From an uncultured Lachnospiraceae bacterium (GTDB lineage: Bacteria > Bacillota > Clostridia > Lachnospirales > Lachnospiraceae), in the NCBI GenBank assembly GCA_910584695.1, contig CAJUBR010000109.1, forward strand, positions 1 through 7,036: a stretch of DNA of 7,036 nt. Direction: 5' to 3'. Under the pieces are notes generated by a model. The model made no database searches. It was not told the origin of the DNA and saw only the letters and a list, made by a program, of their open reading frames with translations. A program made the translations under genes and the position numbers. Below, piece after piece: positions 6,155 to 7,036 of the stretch; position 1 is the stretch's first letter; each line of letters begins with the position of its first letter.

Positions 6155-6821
6155 ATTTCTTCTCTGCCAGTTTGAATCCGATACCCCATACAGTCTCAAT
6201 ATAATCCCCGCCTGTCGCCTCCTGCAATTTTCTCCGTAGATTACTGATGTGCTGTTTTAATGACCGTTCCGTACAATCTGGAGTGTCAATGCTGATGCGA
6301 TCCAACAGAACACTTTTTGATATGGCACGTTTCGGATTCATCATCAATAATTTCAGGATAGCAAATTCTGTCCGTGTCAGTTTGACCAGTCGGTTCCCTG
6401 CTGTAACCTCCTGCAATGAAACATCCAGTGTTAAGTCATCTGCTACGAGTACGGTGGAATCATCTGCAATTTCCGTTTTGCGAAGTCCTACTATAATGCG
6501 GGCAAGAAGTTCATCCGGATCAAACGGTTTGGTCATATAGTCAACCGCACCTCCAAGCAAAAGGTTTACCTTATCCTGAACATCCACCTTTGCACTAAGG
6601 ACGATGACAGGTATGTTTTTAACATGAGACAACACTTCCTCTCCCGAAAGTCCGGGAAGCATAAGATCCAGAAGAATCAAATCCGGCTTCTTTCGGGAAA
6701 GAAGATAGAGTGCTTCTGTACCGGAATAGGCACGCATAACACCATATCCTTCGTTCTCTAAGATTTTTGTCAATACATTCCCAATATGAACATCATCGTC
6801 GATGATTGCGATTGTCTTCAT
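6150..6821 (-). CDS. OmpR-family response regulator
   Basis: A 223-residue transcription factor. The receiver domain (about 1-115) has the acidic pocket Asp8-Asp9-Asp10, the phosphoacceptor Asp52 in LLDLMLPG, Ser76 in VLSAK and Lys98 in TKPF, so all key phosphorylation residues are present. The winged-helix DNA-binding domain (about 122-220) has the usual LTRTEFAILKLL start, the recognition helix around CTERSLKQHISNLRRKL and the end VWGIGFKL. Three start codons lie in a row (TTG 6827, ATG 6824, ATG 6821). GGAGG at 6828-6832 touches the TTG and is 6 bases from the last ATG, so I take MKTIAIIDDD as the start. It is the first gene of the cluster, and its probable kinase is the last, five genes downstream. 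It likely controls the transporter genes through the repeats overlapping its own 3' end. Confidence 0.94.
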   Translation of the reverse strand: MKTIAIIDDDVHIGNVLTKILENEGYGVMRAYSGTEALYLLSRKKPDLILLDLMLPGLSGEEVLSHVKNIPVIVLSAKVDVQDKVNLLLGGAVDYMTKPFDPDELLARIIVGLRKTEIADDSTVLVADDLTLDVSLQEVTAGNRLVKLTRTEFAILKLLMMNPKRAISKSVLLDRISIDTPDCTERSLKQHISNLRRKLQEATGGDYIETVWGIGFKLAEKKS

Positions 6822-6827
6822 CATCAA

Positions 6828-6832
6828 CCTCC
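6828..6832 (-). promoter_or_regulatory. Ribosome binding site of the response regulator
   Basis: GGAGG followed by TTGATGATG on the minus strand. The distances to the three consecutive start codons are 0, 3 and 6 bases, which favours the third (6821). Confidence 0.6.
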
Positions 6833-6847
6833 ATTTCTTTTTATTTT

Positions 6848-6853
6848 ATTATA
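6848..6853 (-). promoter_or_regulatory. Possible -10 box of the response regulator gene
   Basis: A perfect TATAAT on the minus strand, about 26 bases before the response-regulator start. The hexamers 16 to 18 bases upstream (around AATGTT) do not resemble TTGACA, so the promoter is either weak, activator-dependent or not real. The box overlaps the stop codon of the degraded LytTR-like start region, so it may have formed from that relic. Confidence 0.4.
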
Positions 6854-6875
6854 ACCAGACTGTGATCTGAAACAT
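6849..6875 (-). pseudogene. Relic of the 5' end of a LytTR-like regulator gene
   Basis: On the minus strand an ATG at 6875 opens MFQITVWL followed by a stop, against MLQIAVCEDE for the left-edge gene. DNA around the start codon matches bases 48-86 at 33 of 39 positions, including the spacer between ribosome binding site and ATG. The ribosome binding site has changed from GGAGG to GGACG and the reading frame ends after eight codons, so it cannot encode a regulator. The similarity stops after about GTCTG, where the sequence changes to the leader of the response regulator. Confidence 0.5.
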
Positions 6876-6893
6876 TGGTCCCTGCGTCCTTTG
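6856..6893. repeat. Imperfect direct repeat, right copy
   Basis: The 38-base partner of the repeat at 48-86, in the same orientation, with five substitutions and one single-base gap. The two copies bracket the complete set of six genes. Their position, one just upstream of the first gene and one just downstream of the last, is what an insertion or duplication at this site would leave. Confidence 0.7.
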
Positions 6894-7036
6894 CTGCTTT
6901 ATGTTTGAGGGATTGGTACTATGGTGTTGCTACAATACCCCATTTATTATGCACGGTTTGTTGGCATATAGGAAATCGCAATTCCCGACGTACAGATTTT
7001 TTCCCTGAAAGACAGATAAAAGACTGGGGAAGGCAC
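6894..7036. other. Upstream leader region without a supported gene
   Basis: 143 bases to the right edge. On the minus strand one frame is open from the edge to a TAA at 6949-6947 (29 codons). It has no recognisable motif, so it could be the tail of a gene starting outside the window or chance. I see no tRNA, clear terminator or known riboswitch fold. CTTGAC repeats like those at 6115-6154 are absent here. Confidence 0.35.

Noticed and set aside
6825..6827. TTG as start of the response regulator
   Set aside because: It directly abuts GGAGG with no spacer. Two ATG codons follow in frame, and the second is at a workable 6-base distance.
6917..6941. Hairpin-like sequence around GGTGTT/AATACC in the leader, as an attenuator or riboswitch
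   Set aside because: The pairing is six positions with a wobble on one strand and a mismatch on the other, with no alternative fold or U-tract seen.
6947..7036. Open frame of 29 codons entering from the right edge on the minus strand
   Set aside because: There is no recognisable motif or domain, and a chance open frame of this length is common. It is noted under the leader region only.
1..7036. CRISPR array, tRNA, rRNA, transposase or integrase
   Set aside because: No regular repeat-spacer pattern, cloverleaf, rRNA-like sequence or recombinase motif was found in the window.

Overview
The window looks like chromosomal or accessory DNA of a low-to-moderate GC Firmicute, most likely a gut Clostridia/Lachnospiraceae-type organism. 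This rests on the strong GGAGG-type ribosome binding sites, the kinase family (its linker and H-box region resemble kinases common in that group, from memory) and the peptide-resistance style of the transporters. No species can be named from the sequence alone. Every gene I can support is on the minus strand, so transcription runs from right to left.

Layout in transcription order: (1) 6822-7036, a leader region without a convincing gene. It holds a decayed copy of the start of a LytTR-type regulator gene (6849-6875) and a TATAAT box just ahead of the first gene. (2) 6821-6150, an OmpR-family response regulator. (3) 6149-6061, an 89-base gap with phased CTTGAC repeats, the best candidate operator/promoter in the window. 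(4) 6042-5377, a MacB/LolD/BceA-type ABC ATPase. (5) 5361-2851, a large FtsX-type permease with two extracytoplasmic domains. (6) 2802-1888, a BcrA/LanF-type ABC ATPase with an E-loop. (7) 1895-1080, its ABC-2 membrane partner. (8) 1067-195, a histidine kinase with one membrane helix. (9) 67-1, the first 22 codons of a second regulator, probably LytTR/AgrA-like, running off the left edge.

Genes 4 to 8 are tightly packed (gaps of 15, 48, -8 and 12 bases), so they are probably one transcript. The two-component system is split: the regulator is the first gene and its likely kinase the last, with two architecturally different ABC transporters between them. By analogy with Bce-, Cpr- and LanFEG-type modules, the likely job is to sense and remove an antimicrobial peptide or envelope-acting compound, with the regulator driving the transporter genes from the phased repeats. 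The actual substrate cannot be read from the sequence.

The most unusual structure is a 39-base imperfect direct repeat flanking the whole six-gene cassette. One copy is the live start of the LytTR-like gene at the left edge (48-86). The other is a degenerate copy just upstream of the response regulator (6856-6893), with a damaged ribosome binding site and an early stop. This suggests the cassette arose by insertion at, or duplication around, the 5' end of a LytTR-like gene.
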